The translations under genes and the position numbers were made by a program. The notes beneath the pieces were generated by a model, which had not been told where the DNA came from, searched no databases, and saw only the letters and a list, made by a program, of their open reading frames with translations. From positions 11,386,847-11,450,846 of the forward strand of contig OY294046.1 in NCBI GenBank assembly GCA_958510825.1: DNA of 64,000 nucleotides, read 5' to 3'. This DNA comes from Brachypterus glaber. Its lineage: Eukaryota > Arthropoda > Insecta > Coleoptera > Kateretidae. Positions within the stretch are counted from its first letter, which is position 1. The number at the start of each line of letters is the position of its first letter. Shown in pieces: positions 31,613 to 43,115 of the stretch.

Positions 31613-31934
31613 ACATTTCCAAACAGTTTTTGACAAAAATTGAAATCGCTCCCGAAGCCGTTTTTAAATAAAGTCACTCTTATTCTTCTTCAAGTTTTTC
31701 CTGACATCGCAATACGGAGTTTTTATCTATGACACACCCTATAGAATAGGTACTATCCGAGGGGTTTATTTATTAGACTATTTCACAAACAATATATTGC
31801 ATTTTTAGTTTCTTGACCAATCAGATCAAAATGTATCTGATAATTTTTGCACATGTGCAATTATCACTTGCTTACAATGGAAGCAAGAAACTGGCAGTTA
31901 CTGACATCTTTATAAATGTTATATTTTTGCAAAA
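31613..31934. other. No recognised feature
   Basis: Unassigned sequence with no clear repeat match. Confidence 0.3.
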
Positions 31935-32432
31935 TGTGTTTTTAATTTGTGAAGCTTACCTTTAGTTGATTTGTTTTTATTGATAAGCAATATAATTGCT
32001 TATTTTATTAGAATATTATATTTTATGCACTTTCCATCTTAAAAGCTTTAAATCACTGATATTCATAAATTTTAATTTATTTAATTGAATCTTGGTATTA
32101 AAAACAGGCCACTCAAAACTAATTTAAACACCTATTTATCAAAAATATATTTACAGTAAAGAAGTAAATAATTTACTTGTTTTAAATGACGGAAATCAAA
32201 ACATCAAATGACTGCGCTGGTACCAGTACAGCGTTGCCAAACTTTATTATAAACCGATCGCAAATTGTTTTTTTACGGGTGGAAACAAACGTTATTTTAT
32301 TTCTTTTCAGTTGAAAATTAACTTTTTAAACAAAAACAGCAATGATTTTTATTTAAATGCTAAAATATATGATAACAACTATTTTATTGGAATAATCTCA
32401 AGCATAAAATATCCCTCAAGCAAAGTTTAGAC
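31935..32432 (+). repeat. 500-bp dispersed repeat (copy 1; inverted partner at 59624-60113)
   Basis: In order: TTTATTGATAAGCAATATAA, GCACTTTCCATCTTAAAAGC, AATCTTGGTATTAAAAACAG, TCAAATGACTGCGCTGGTAC, TTTTATTTCTTTTCAGTTGA, AACAACTATTTTATTGGAAT, AAGCAAAGTTTAGACTT. All are found in reverse order and complement at 59624-60113. No terminal inverted repeat seen. The two copies would pair over 27 kb. Confidence 0.75.
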
Positions 32433-32459
32433 TTTCGCAACATTCGCGAACAAGTGAAA

Positions 32460-32850
32460 AAAATTTATTTTTTTTTTAAATTTTCTTTTTGCGAGAAACG
32501 AAAAATTTATTTATTTTTTTTTGAAAATGATAATTTTTTATTTTTTAAGTTTAACCCCCCATAACTTTCTTGTTTTTGGGGAGATTATTTTGAAAAACAA
32601 TAGGGATCTTCCCCTCATAGAACTGAAAATTTCGAGTCGATTGGATAATTCGTTCTGGAGTTATCGTGTCTACAAAAACCGTGACATCGGACAGACGGAC
32701 GGCCGGACGGACGGACAGACGGATATTTTCAAAAAGTTTCTTATTTTTTCATTAAACACATTTGTATCCAAGAATTTTTTGGGAAATTCGAAACTACCGT
32801 ATAATATTATTCTAGCGCAGGCGCTGTGAATAATATAATAAGGAATAAAA
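32460..32850 (+). repeat. Dispersed repeat with GGACGGACGGACAGACGG run
   Basis: Shared with 47440-47885: CTTCCCCTCATAGAACT, TCGATTGGATAATTCGTTC, GAGTTATCGTG, a GACGGAC run, TTTTTTGGGAAATTCG, AAACTACCGTATAATA and CTAGCGC...GAATAATATAATAAGGA. Another, inverted, lies at 56700-56850. The 102-codon frame (32521-32829) is interrupted in the other copies and is not a gene. Confidence 0.75.
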
Positions 32851-33139
32851 TCAATGTGGTGGAACCGTTATTATCAACAAGTAATATATGCATAAGATAA
32901 AATTTTAATTGTTGATAATAATTATCAAAACGTTAATAATTATAATTATTTATTAGTATACATGTATTAAGTGAACATATTTATAGTAGGTTATTAATAT
33001 TTTATTAAAACATAATTATGGATTTGAAAGTTTGTTATTAGTTTGCATTTGATGTTTCTGTTGGAATAATTGGTAACTTGATGGATAACTAAGTTAATCT
33101 TCTTGATAAATGGTCTAATTATTATACATTATAAGACTA
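32851..33139. other. No recognised feature
   Basis: AT-rich unassigned sequence. Confidence 0.3.
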
Positions 33140-33141
33140 TA

Positions 33142-33863
33142 CAGTGCGGTCCAAAAGTCACCCCCCCCTTTTAACTTTTGAACGAGTTGAGATATCGACT
33201 TCAAATTTAGAACTCTTAAATAAGACTATTTAAACTATCTTTTATCATATATTTTATATTTTCAGCTCTTAAAATGTGGGCAGGGGGGTATGGGGGGACA
33301 TTATTTTAAATGAAAAGGGGGGTCGTGTGATACATCATTTTAAAGCTTATAAAATTCTCTATTTAAACTAACATTTTTAAATTTTTTAAAATGTTTTTTA
33401 AGGTTTTGATTTTTCAATTTTTTGTGCTAAAGCATTCGATTTTTTAAGTTTTTTTTTTATAAATTTTTATTTGTCAACTAAAATTAGTTTAAAAGTATAA
33501 TTAACATTTTTTTTATGATGAAATTAGGCATTTTAAAAAAATTATTTGTTTTTTTTAGAGGAATTTTGACATTAATACCCATTTTCAACCCCATTTTAAA
33601 CCCATTTTTTTTTTAATTTAAAAATATGGAGTTAAATGGAGAATTTTATAAGCTTTAAAATGATGTATTACATGACCCCCCCTTTCCATTAAAAAAAATG
33701 TGCCCCCATGCCCCCCTGCCCACATTTTAAGAGCTGAAAGTATTAAATATAATATATTATTCTAAAAGATAGTTTTTTTCTTATTTAAAAGTTCCAAATT
33801 TGAAGTCGATATCTCAACTAGTTCAAAAGTTAAGAGGGGGGGGGTGACTTTTGGACCGCTCTA
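33142..33863. mobile_element. Palindromic family B, copy 1 (CAGTGCGGTCCAAAAGTCACC ends)
   Basis: 722 bp between TA dinucleotides. Left CAGTGCGGTCCAAAAGTCAC followed by a C run; right G run followed by GTGACTTTTGGACCGCTCT. Arms mirror in order: GAGATATCGACTTCAAATTT, AGCTCTTAAAATGTGGGCAG, CATCATTTTAAAGCTTATAA. The centre (33400-33560) is AT-rich. Other copies: 50442-51160, 51676-52254, 55020-55733. Confidence 0.92.
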
Positions 33864-33923
33864 TATACTGATAGAACACTATCGTTATCAAAAGCGTAAT
33901 TAGGTTATAGAATACAACAATAC

Positions 33924-34140
33924 AGGGTTATTCAGAAATAAGTTCGAGAAATTTAAGAGGTGATTCTACGTTAAAAAATATGAAATAAAAGTTCCTATAA
34001 AGGTTGGTCCGGATATGAGTCCTAAGGGAGCTGCGGCCTTTCGAAGATGGACATACTGAATGGGGAACAAAAAAAGTACCAATAAAATTTTAATGATGCA
34101 GGGCGATTCTTCATTTAAAACTAAGCAACAAAGTATTCTT
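33924..34140 (+). mobile_element. Family A-related left-end fragment with a third terminus type
   Basis: TACAGGGTTATTCAGAAATA at the end, then AAGAGGTGATTCTACGTTAA, AAAGTTCCTATAAAGGTTGG, CCTAAGGGAGCTGCGG and AAATTTTAATGATGCAGGGC, which follow the family A arm order with internal deletions. The adjoining 33868-33915 matches the minus strand of 7651-7703. Confidence 0.65.
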
Positions 34141-34143
34141 CAC

Positions 34144-34945
34144 CAAAACCCAAAAACAGAGCGAAGATTGTTCACACTCAGAGATTCCCAGGGCTTTGAA
34201 GGAGCAACCAGTTTGAGGTTTTTAGGTGTGACCCTTGATCCGGTTTTAAACTGGAGGCCGCACGCTGAAGCTTTAATATCAAAATTCGCAATGCATAAGA
34301 TCCCTGCAAAGCACAGTATTCACCAGTGTTCTGCGAACAACCTATTTTGCACTCATCCAGTCCATCCTGAGTTACGGCATCATCGTCCGGGGGGATTGTG
34401 CCGAAAGTGCCAGAATTTTTGGTTTGGTTTGCAGCGAAAAGCGGTCAGGATAGTGGCAGGACTTGGGTACATGGATGAATGTGGGTACAAGTTTATTGAA
34501 CTAGGTATTCTCACAAGTCTTTACATGTTTTTACATATATCACTGTCTCCGTCACGCTCACAAGAATCAGGATCGCGCTGTCATGGGTTCTGACATTCAA
34601 TGATGACCTGCGACCAAATTATTACAGATTGACAAAGGCGCAGAATGGTATTAACATTCTTTTAAGTTTTTCAATAGGTTGCCAGCAACTATTCGCAGCC
34701 TTTCGGTAGTAAGTTTTGGATAAACCATTAAAACTTTTTTGTTGTCCAAAGCCTATTTCTCCACAGACGAATTTTTGGAATGTGATTCCATTGGTGGTCT
34801 AGGATTGCTTGGATTTTTTACTTTTTATTTTTTACTTTTTACGTTTTATATGTGTTTTCTTTTAGACTTGTATTTCTTTAAAACTATTAAGTACCTGACT
34901 TGTGTAAAGATTTATTTCTCAAACACCAATAAATATGATATTTAG
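34144..34945 (+). pseudogene. Decayed LINE pol: region downstream of the reverse transcriptase domain
   Basis: A 177-codon frame (34060-34593) plus following sequence resembles the C-terminal third of Jockey/R1-like non-LTR pol proteins. Recognisable pieces: SLRFLGVTLDPVLNWRPHAE, then, after a frame change near 34310, SVLRTTYFALIQSILSYGI, back in the first frame LQRKAVRIVAGLGYMDEC and ELGILTSLYMF, and in a further frame FNRLPATIRSLSVVSFG, a stop, then TIKTFLLSKAYFSTDEFLE near 34670-34780. Catalytic RT motifs are absent, so the copy is 5'-truncated, frameshifted and dead. The 3' part ends AATAAATATGATATTTAGG before a T run. No clear target duplication. Its first 80 codons are repeat-derived, not pol. 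Confidence 0.8.
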
Positions 34946-35123
34946 GATTTTTTTTTTCTGTTTGTACACGAAACTGTAACAGGCTGGGCCAATTTTGTTA
35001 CAGTAAAAATTTTAAAATTTGTGGCGTTTTACTGAAAATTTGTTAATATCTATGCTATAATTATTAATAATAAATATAATTGTTATTATTATTATTAGAA
35101 ATAAAAATCCTTAAAATTGTTAA

Positions 35124-36162
35124 GACCACTTTACACGGAGCAATTTGTACGCAAGTTTTAAGCTATGCAAGTTTGCTGCCAGATATAGCATGAGGACAAT
35201 GGCGATTTCTCCCGTTAGATTAGACAGGGACAAAAGTTCTACCCAAAAAGGATAGAAGACATACATTCACTCCCACTTCCACCCAACCAAACAAATTCTG
35301 TATTTGATCTTTGTTGAACAAATACAATATTTACTTGGCTGGGCGAAAAGTGTAACTATATTATTTTTAATAAAGAAATTACTGGCGCCATCTAAATTTT
35401 AGTAGAATTATCTTATTCTACAGATTCACATTAGCTATGTTCGTTCGTGCCGCTCAGTGCTACACTTTCCGGCCAACCAAATAAATACTGTATTTGTTGT
35501 ATGAAAAACAAATACAGTATTTATTTGGTTGGCTGGAAAGTGTAGCACAAATGAGATAGAAATAGGGTAGACGTCTTTTGTTTCATAATTCTAGTTGTAG
35601 AGAGCTCCATTGGACATTATTTGCCTTTTCACGGAGGAAGTTGTACGCAAGTTTGGTGCTATATATTGCAAGGTAAACAGCGCTGCCAACCAGACAAGTT
35701 TGACGTGTCTATGCGTTTGTTGACAAAAACATAACCTAGCATTTGCTTTTTTAAGGAAGTTTTTTAGTTAGATAGACCGACCTATTAATAATAATAATAA
35801 TTATTAACATGTGCAGTTGCTACTATATTAGTAAAATGAAATCGATTTGGTAACTTTTTTTCCAGGTTGGTACCACGAAAATAACCATAAAACTTGCGTG
35901 AAAATCGCTGAAAAATAGAACATGTTCTAAATAATTTGATGGCACGAAAATGGCCTCAAACTTGCTTAAAGACATGCGCAGTGACTGAATCATTCTTGTA
36001 ACAAACTTGCATAGAATCAAACTTGCGCACAAATTGCTCCGTGTAAAGTGGCTTTAAATAATTTGATGGCACGAAAATGGCCTCAAACTTGCCTGAATCA
36101 TTCTTGCAACAAACTTGCATAGCATCAAACTTGCGCACAAATGGCTCCGTGTAAAGTGGCTT
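35124..36162. mobile_element. Foldback element with CCACTTTACACGGAGCAATT ends and duplicated right end
   Basis: Left CCACTTTACACGGAGCAATT followed by TGTACGCAAGTTT is mirrored by AAACTTGCGCACAAATTGCT and CCGTGTAAAGTGG at 36020-36052; the last 125 bases (35932-36057) are repeated at 36058-36165, so there are two right ends. A further left-end-like word (CACGGAGGAAGTTGTACGCA) is at 35634. Two hairpins with CCAACCAAATAAATACTG arms lie inside (35266-35360, 35456-35549). Minus-strand frames at 35823-36266 are shadows of the repeats. No target duplication recognised. Confidence 0.7.
35456..35549. repeat. Near-perfect hairpin, 43-45 bp arms
   Basis: CTACACTTTCCGGCCAACCA, then AATAAATACTGTATTTGTTG, is mirrored by CAAATACAGTATTTATTTGG and TTGGCTGGAAAGTGTAG with a loop of about five bases. 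A decayed sister lies at 35266-35360. Confidence 0.85.
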
Positions 36163-36536
36163 TTAGCCATTTGGCCATCAAGGAAGTGTTGGTCACAGCG
36201 GCATTTGCAATTGTAATTACATGTAACGCTAGGACTTATATAATTAAAAAAAACTATTTTAGCCATAATTTTTTTGCTGTTTTTTTTTCAGAAATTATTT
36301 TTTTTTCAGAAATTATTTTTTTTTTGCAAAATTCTATTATTCCCTGGCATTTTTTTTTTGGTGCCCCTATGAAAGATATACTTATTCTGCGAAGAATATA
36401 TAAATACCTTCTATACAAACTATTCAATATATTGTAATTACTGTAAATAACTCGATAGCTTTACATGTGCCATATATGGTAGCAAAATGAAATAAACGGT
36501 TAATGCATATTAATTTTCGTTAAATATTATGACTAC
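36163..36536. other. No gene; T-rich short tandem repeat inside
   Basis: TTTTTTTTCAGAAATTA is repeated two to three times at 36283-36325. The 98-codon plus-strand frame (36141-36437) runs through it and is low complexity. Otherwise unassigned. Confidence 0.4.
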
Positions 36537-37163
36537 TACAAGCCGTAAAGATATGCAATGCTTCGCGTTCCACAATATACTCTTCGTGATGGATAGTGTA
36601 TTGCGTTTTTCTCTCGATTTACTTTATTTCTTTGAGCTAGTGTTCGCACTTAATTTTTTCGAAAATTGGTTTAAATATTTTTATCAATAAAAGTTTATTT
36701 TTTAAAAAAGTCATGTCACCGATAGATTTTTTATTTTTAAAGGATTTTTTTCAAATACACTACTGAAAAAAAAAACAAGGGAACAAAAAAAATCCAAATT
36801 TTTTTAGTGATTTTTGAAAGGCCGTATCTCAGTAAAAAATGGTCGTATGGAGATTAAAAAAAATAATTTTGAAAATTGTTAGTGATTGTTGAAAGGCTGT
36901 ATCTCAGTGAAAAATGGGCCTATGAAGATTTAAAAAAATTATTTTGAAGTTTTAAGTTTCTAGTTTTGAGATATTTACATTAATTAATTAATTAATTTTT
37001 AAATATGTCATATTTATTTGTTAAAACAAATGAAAATCGTTTTCCTCAAAAACGCATCGATAGATTTTTAATATTGGTCCTAAATAGATGCCAAAGCTCT
37101 AAATAATTAAATTATGAAAAAAACTCGTGTTATATTAAAGTTGAGCTAACTATTGTTTGTTTT
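36537..37163. repeat. Dispersed repeats (AAGCCGTAAAGATATGC part and AAATGAAAATCGTTTT part)
   Basis: 36537-36670 matches 4385-4480 and 18725 onward. 36995-37150 (GTTAAAACAAATGAAAATCG, ATGCCAAAGCTCTAAATAAT, AAAGTTGAGCTAA) matches 57240-57440. In between, TGTATCTCAGTAAAAAATGG / TGTATCTCAGTGAAAAATGG is duplicated at 36823 and 36897. Confidence 0.55.
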
Positions 37164-38080
37164 TACATCGGCACTTAGTGCTACTAAGAGTGCCGATGTA
37201 TTGAAATCTTCGCCGAAAAGTCAAAATCTTTGACCACGTTTTTTTCACATTTCTCGACGTTTTAGACCATTCTGAGTCGAAATCAGTAAAAAAAATTTTT
37301 GCGTCCGTCTGCCTGTCTGTCGGTCTGGGTGTAAACTCTCTAACTCCATTTCTACATGAGATATCGACTTGCGGTTTTTTGCATATTGTTTCTTATCGTA
37401 TTCCGAAGAGCTGATTAGATTTTGGGGGTAAACGATTGGGGGTAAGGGGGTCAAAATAGGGTAAAACTCCTATTTTTAGCGTTTTTTGTTTATAATTAAG
37501 GCAATTATTATTGTATTTGGTTAATTTAGCACTTATATAAAAGATAATTTTAAATTGCTCAAAAAATGTTATAAACAACGTTTTCCTAAAACGCATTGTT
37601 TTCGAGATATTGGCGTTTAAAGCAGTAAAAGGTTTTTTTAGCATATCTCACATATTTTTAACCCGATTTCAAAAAATTATATTTTAAATAAAAGCTCTTT
37701 TTAAGCCCTATAAAATATGTTATATACAATTTTTTGCTAGAATATAATTTTTTAAAGATACAGAATTTAAAATCAAACAAAACACCTAGTTTGAAATTTG
37801 CAAACTAGTGTACAAATTTTAAGCTTCCATTCATTTGTTTTAAGTTCAACTTACATCCAAGTAAAAACATATTTTTATTATTAATTTTAATTATATATTA
37901 AGTCTACAAGAAAAGCTAAAGTTTAATATAAATATTATACAAGTTAGTTTGTGCAGTGAGGAGTAGTAGTAAAATTGTAATTATCTTATGCTACCCTGTT
38001 CTAATAGCATGTTATTAGTTTTCCCAATAGTGCCGATGTTTTGACAGGGTGCTTGCAACATTTCATCTAGTTTGTATGTA
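37164..38080. repeat. Repeat with three GTGCCGATGT termini
   Basis: TACATCGGCAC (37164) and GTGCCGATGTA (37190) form a small hairpin; GTGCCGATGT recurs at 38030. In between lies a CGTCCGTCTGCCTGTCTGTC run of the same style as the GGACGGACAG repeats, then AT-rich sequence. Two overlapping minus-strand frames (37245-37644) begin in this repeat and are not credible. Confidence 0.4.
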
Positions 38081-38680
38081 TAATCATCTTCTAGCACCGT
38101 GTGCTGTGAAGAGTATAATAATGTAATTCTATTTATAATCATTATAATTAAACTGAAGATTTTTAAAGTTAATTACCTATAGAGAAATTCAAATATATTT
38201 AAATAATTTATTAATAGTAGGCCGTTGCTAAGAAGGGGTTATGGGGGGAGCTAACTGATTGAGTGGCACACATCTCTACTCACACACATCTCTACTCACA
38301 CATATCTCTACTCACACACAACTCTACTCATTGTCATTAACCTAGACTTCGACATTTATTTAATTAGAACTAATAATTTTTTTTTAATGTCCCCTACCAC
38401 CCCTGAAAGTTTTTCGGTATGTTTTTGGGACCCCCTGTATTATCAAAGAAACAACATTATGTGTTTTCCCTTATTAAAATGACATTTAGCACACTCTTTT
38501 GTTCATCAGAAAACGCCTTACATCACACTAGTTTGATATTTTTATTTCACCCTAGTTTGATATTTATGTATGTAGGTTTGCCCAATTTCACGTATGTAGG
38601 TTTGCCTTAATTTACGCTGTAGATTCTACGAATTTAGCTCACCTTGCTTTATATTTTTATGTTTTTCAATCCAAATATTT
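38081..38680. other. No gene; short CTCTACTCACACACAT tandem repeat
   Basis: A 19-bp unit (CATCTCTACTCACACA) occurs nearly four times at 38268-38331. A second doublet GTATGTAGGTTTGCC is at 38568-38606. The rest is unassigned. Confidence 0.6.
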
Positions 38681-38689
38681 CTGTTTTTC

Positions 38690-41600
38690 ATGTCAAAAAT
38701 AGAAGCTATAGTTATAACCTTACTATATTGACCAAGATATAACTTGGGATGTTTTATTTATGTCTAGATTTTATCAAAATTACTTAATTTTTGATTCAGT
38801 TAGCTTACATTTTATAAAAAAAATCAATATACACGGTCTCTTTCTTATGAAATCTTATGAAAACAGTACAATTTTACTGTTTTATATGAGAACATATCTA
38901 AAGAAACATAATTTAATTAGCAAACTGTCTTAAACAGCTAGGTATTGTATTGTATAATATTGTATTAAATTTAAAAACCAAGAAAACTAAAAGTAAAAGA
39001 AAATCATATTTCCTATTTACCATACATAAATTTGTATGCTATTTTTTGCTTAATATGTTTTGATTTTATAAAAATTACTTGATTTTGTATTTAGTTTCCT
39101 TACATTACATAAAAAACATGAAAATACACAATATTTTTCTTATGAAATGTAAAACAGTACAATTTTACTGTCTTATATACACGGTGTATTTGAAATAGGG
39201 TCGGAAACAGATGATTCTACATCATAAAATATGACAAAAAGTTCCTATAAACATATGTCTAAAAATGCGTCATAAGGGAGCTACGCCCCTTTGAAAGTGG
39301 CTAAAAAAATCGGTTTTTATTTAATAACTCAGGAACCCTTTGAGATATATCAACGAGGTTTTGCACGTCAACTAATCCTACCAAGGCCCGTTTTTATGTG
39401 TTACTTTCATGTACTTATTTCAACCAGGGGTGTGCGAAACGGGGGTGGCTTATCAGTTTTTTGTCCCAAACTTTTTTCTGTATAACTTTTTTGCAATTTT
39501 ATTTTTGAAATATGATTCCCCAGGTCAAAATACATAAAAAAGGTACTCTTGTTGTAATACTGTAGGATTAACCGTTTTCGAGAAAAATTCATTTGAAGGT
39601 GAAATTCCACGGTTCGAGGACGAAAAATTAAATACTAAAATGTTGAAAACCAAAATTTTAATGATGCAGGGCGAATGTACATTAAAAACTAAGAAAAAAA
39701 CCTCATATACAGGTACTTCCAAAAATGAATCCTAATGGAGCTATGGTCTCCTAAATATGCACCATTTTTAAAGGGCTATGGTAGCTTTAAAAGCGTTTTT
39801 TCGACCTACATGTATGGAAACTTTTTTTCTTAGTTTTTGATGTAGAATAACACTGCATTATTAAAAATTTGGTTTTCGACATTTTAGTATTTAATTTTTC
39901 GTCCTCGAACCGTGACATTTCACCCTCAAATGAACTTTTCTCGAAAACGGGTAATCCTACAGTATTACAACAAGAGTACCTTTTTTATGTATTTTGACCT
40001 GAGGAATCATATTTCAAAAATAAAATTGCAAAAAAGTTACACAGAAAAAAGTTTGGGACAAAAAACTGATAAGGCCCCTCCGTTTCGCACACCTCTGGTT
40101 TAAATAAGTACGTGAAAATGACATACAAAGATGGGCCTTATAAGGATTAATTCACGTGCAAAACCTCGTTAATATATATAAAAGGGTTCCTGAGTTATTA
40201 AATAAAAACCGATTTTTTTAGCCAATTTCAAAGGGGCGTAGCTCCCTTATGACGCATTTTTAGACATATGTTTATAGAAACTTTTTGTCATATTTTATCA
40301 TGTAGAATCACCTGTTAAAATTTCCGACCCTATTTCAAATACACCCTGTATAGAACCACAGAACCACAGAAATCTATTTAATAAGTAAACTCAAGTTTGC
40401 ATTTATTTAGGAATAGGCAACCCATTAAACATCTATGTATTGTATTAAATATAAAACCAAGAAAACTAAAGCTAAATGAAAACCATATTGCCTGCGTGAC
40501 ATACCTACATATATAAATTTGTATGCTCTTTATAATTATTTTTTGCTTTGCTTTTCTTAAAAATTAATAAAAAATAGAAAATTTTAAAATAAGAAACTTC
40601 ATATTTTTTCGGGATCGTAGGAAAAATAGTGTACATAACTCGTTGCAAAGTGTATTTCGTACACTCGTGGGGTTTCCTCACTCGCCTGACGGCTCGTTCG
40701 TGAAATATGTCACTTTCCACACTAGTTATGTAATATACTATTACACAATAAAAGAACAATTAAAATTCACAAAGTGCACTCTATTAAAACAATTTAATTG
40801 AATTATTTTAAATAATATTTGATTCAATGCCCTCGGAATATTATCATTACTGCGATTATTATTATAAATTAATATAATATGTAACACAAATCATCGCGTG
40901 TTCATTGCCACGATAATCTAAAAAAAAAATTGAAAGTGATATTCTTGTATGTACATAACTACACTGCCTAACAAAAAAGGCAATTAGGTACCTACTTATT
41001 AGTTTATAAGTTAGTCATTTTACAAAAAAATAGTACATGTTTTTTTTATCGTGAAGGGGACCAGTTTTCTCTTAAATGTGTCAAGTGACCTTATGGCCTA
41101 CCGATAGGTAGGTAGGGTAGCTACCCTGTTAAAAAGAAAATAAAACAATACAATAACAATATTTAGATAGATTGATTAGTATATTACATAACTAGTGTCG
41201 AAAGTGACATATTTCACGCGAGTGAAAGCCTAGCGGCTCGTTCGTAAATTCCACTAGTGTATGAAATACACTTTCCAACGAGTTAAGTACACTATTTTTT
41301 CTACCCTCCCGAAAAAATATGAAGTTTCTTATTTTAAAATATTCTAATTTTTATTAATTTTTAAGAAAAGCAAAGCACAAATAAATTATAAAGAGCATAC
41401 AAATTTATATATGTAGGTATGTCAAACAGGAAATATGATTTTCATTTAGCTTTAGTTTTCTTGGTTTTATATTTAATACAATACATAGCTGTTTAATTGG
41501 TTGCCTATTCCTAAATAAATGCAAACTTGATTTTACTTATTAAATTAGATTTCTGTGGTTATGCTGCCATATAAGACGGTAAAATTGTACTGTTTTACAT

Positions 41601-41765
41601 TTCATAAGAAAAATACTGTGTATTTTAATGTTTTTTATGTAATGTAAGGTAACTAAATACAAAATTAAGTAATTTTTGTAAGATCTACTGTCTAGACTAG
41701 ACAGTAATGGTCAAAATAGTAACGTTATAACTATAGTTTCTATTTTTGACATGGAAAACAGAAAT
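38690..41765. mobile_element. Large palindrome (outer arms), interrupted by a family A element
   Basis: The right arm 41180-41765 (TACATAACTAGTGTCGAAAG, GCGGCTCGTTCGT, CCCGAAAAAATATGAAG, AAGCAAAGCACAAATAAATT, TAAGACGGTAAAATTGTACT, ATAGTTTCTATTTTTGACAT) is mirrored on the left in pieces 38690-39178 and 40353-40757. The left arm holds a partial internal duplication (AACCAAGAAAACTAAA at 38978 and 40453). Without the insert the arms are about 550 bp around a centre of 400 bp. Frames here are shadows. Confidence 0.75.
39180..40348. mobile_element. Palindromic family A, copy 4 (1,169 bp, the most complete)
   Basis: Ends CACGGTGTATTTGAAATAGG and CCTATTTCAAATACACCCTG, flanked by TATA on both sides. 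Arms of about 570 bp mirror almost perfectly about 39765 (for example GAGGTTTTGCACGTCAACTA / TAATTCACGTGCAAAACCTC). The host palindrome's right arm (41545-41580) shows the site without the insert. Confidence 0.93.
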
Positions 41766-43021
41766 ATTTGAATTTAAGCTGTAAATAAACTTCAAATTTT
41801 ACGAAATTCAAAATACCATGAGAATAAATGTAGGTATGATTTATAATAAAACAGACATTTTTTAATTTATTAGATTTCTATTTTTATACGGGCCTATACT
41901 TACAGATAAAATCTGAGAAAATTTATAAGACCGTGTAATTTGTTAATTAAGTACCAAAATAGTAATTAAATAATTTAAAAACACTAAGAAAATAATTATT
42001 TTAACGGTGGTTGAATAATTAGTATTATTTAATTATAATATATCATACTAGAAAGTTATTTAGGGAACATGAATTTGTGTTTTTTGGATACTTTTTCTTA
42101 TAGAAAAGATAGGCCTATCTTTGCTTTTGATATTATAATTAAAGGGAATTTTGGTCTTGTCACATCAAAACTTTAGAAATGTGACTAAAAAAAAGTGCAG
42201 ACCATAAATATAAGGGTAGTATTTCTCAGTTAAGGGATAGCACAAGTGCCCAAAGACGTTTTTTCTTCAAATAAAGAAAATAAGGGATTAGGGATAAGAG
42301 TTAGCGTTAAATGTACTAAATTCTGTAAAGGGCCTCAAGATTTTACCTTTAATTTACATTATATTGAAAAATTTGTGATAAATTATATTTTTTTTTTCAT
42401 TTCTTTCTTGATACCCATGGGCAACATGCATGTTGTCTTGGATTCATGTCTTTCACAAGTTTTCTTTGTCCCTTTTCTTTTTTGTTGATACTTATTTCTT
42501 TTTCTTTTATTTGTTACCATCTTATCGAGTCAGTTTCATGTACATGAAATTACCTATCATAGTTTTTATTTAATTTTAAAATTATGAATTTTTTATGATC
42601 TGTACTAATTTGTTATTAAGTAAATAAATATTGTTATCATTATTTTTATTATTATTATGAAACGAAAGTTTTTTTTCGGGACGGAGATGTCTTTTGATTT
42701 ACTTTCGGTACATGCGCATGAAATTGATTCCTTTCCTTAAAAAAAATGAGTACCGAATAAGTATGGTTATCTGAAAATAATCCTCACTAACCTACCTATT
42801 AAATTCAGATGTCTTGTGTAAAGTATATTTCCCTTACCTGAAAATAACGAAAGATAAATTAATAGTAAAGACAAATTAATAGTAAAGACAAATTAATAGT
42901 AAATATATTATTGGGTTATTCGAAGGGTTATTCCAGCAAATCGTGACATGAATGGCTATAAATAAAAAACAGATTATTATTAGCTAGCTTAAGGCGTTCA
43001 TAATATTATCACTTGATCAGT
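41766..43021. other. 1.25 kb without recognised gene
   Basis: AT-rich. The frame 42246-42488 starts with GTG and shows no domain; the following 42490-42655 ends AAATAAATATTG...TTATTATTATTATG, the form of a LINE 3' end, so a LINE 3'UTR is possible. AGACAAATTAATAGTAA occurs in three tandem copies at 42850-42903. Confidence 0.4.
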
Positions 43022-43115
43022 TGTTATTATTATTATTATTATTATAAAAAAAAGAGTTGAGGTTAAAAACCTATTTAACTCAAGTTAAAAAAAAAATTAT
43101 GTAGCATACAAAGTA

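Noticed and set aside
32521..32829. 102-codon plus-strand frame ending in a repetitive aspartate/glycine-rich part
   Set aside because: It lies in a dispersed repeat with a GACGGACG run and is interrupted in the related copies at 47440-47885 and 56700-56850.
34060..34593. Intact 177-residue host protein
   Set aside because: The first part is family A repeat sequence and the rest is LINE pol with at least two frame changes.
40505..40759. 84-codon minus-strand frame
   Set aside because: It lies in one arm of a large palindrome and is broken in the mirrored arm at 41180-41460.
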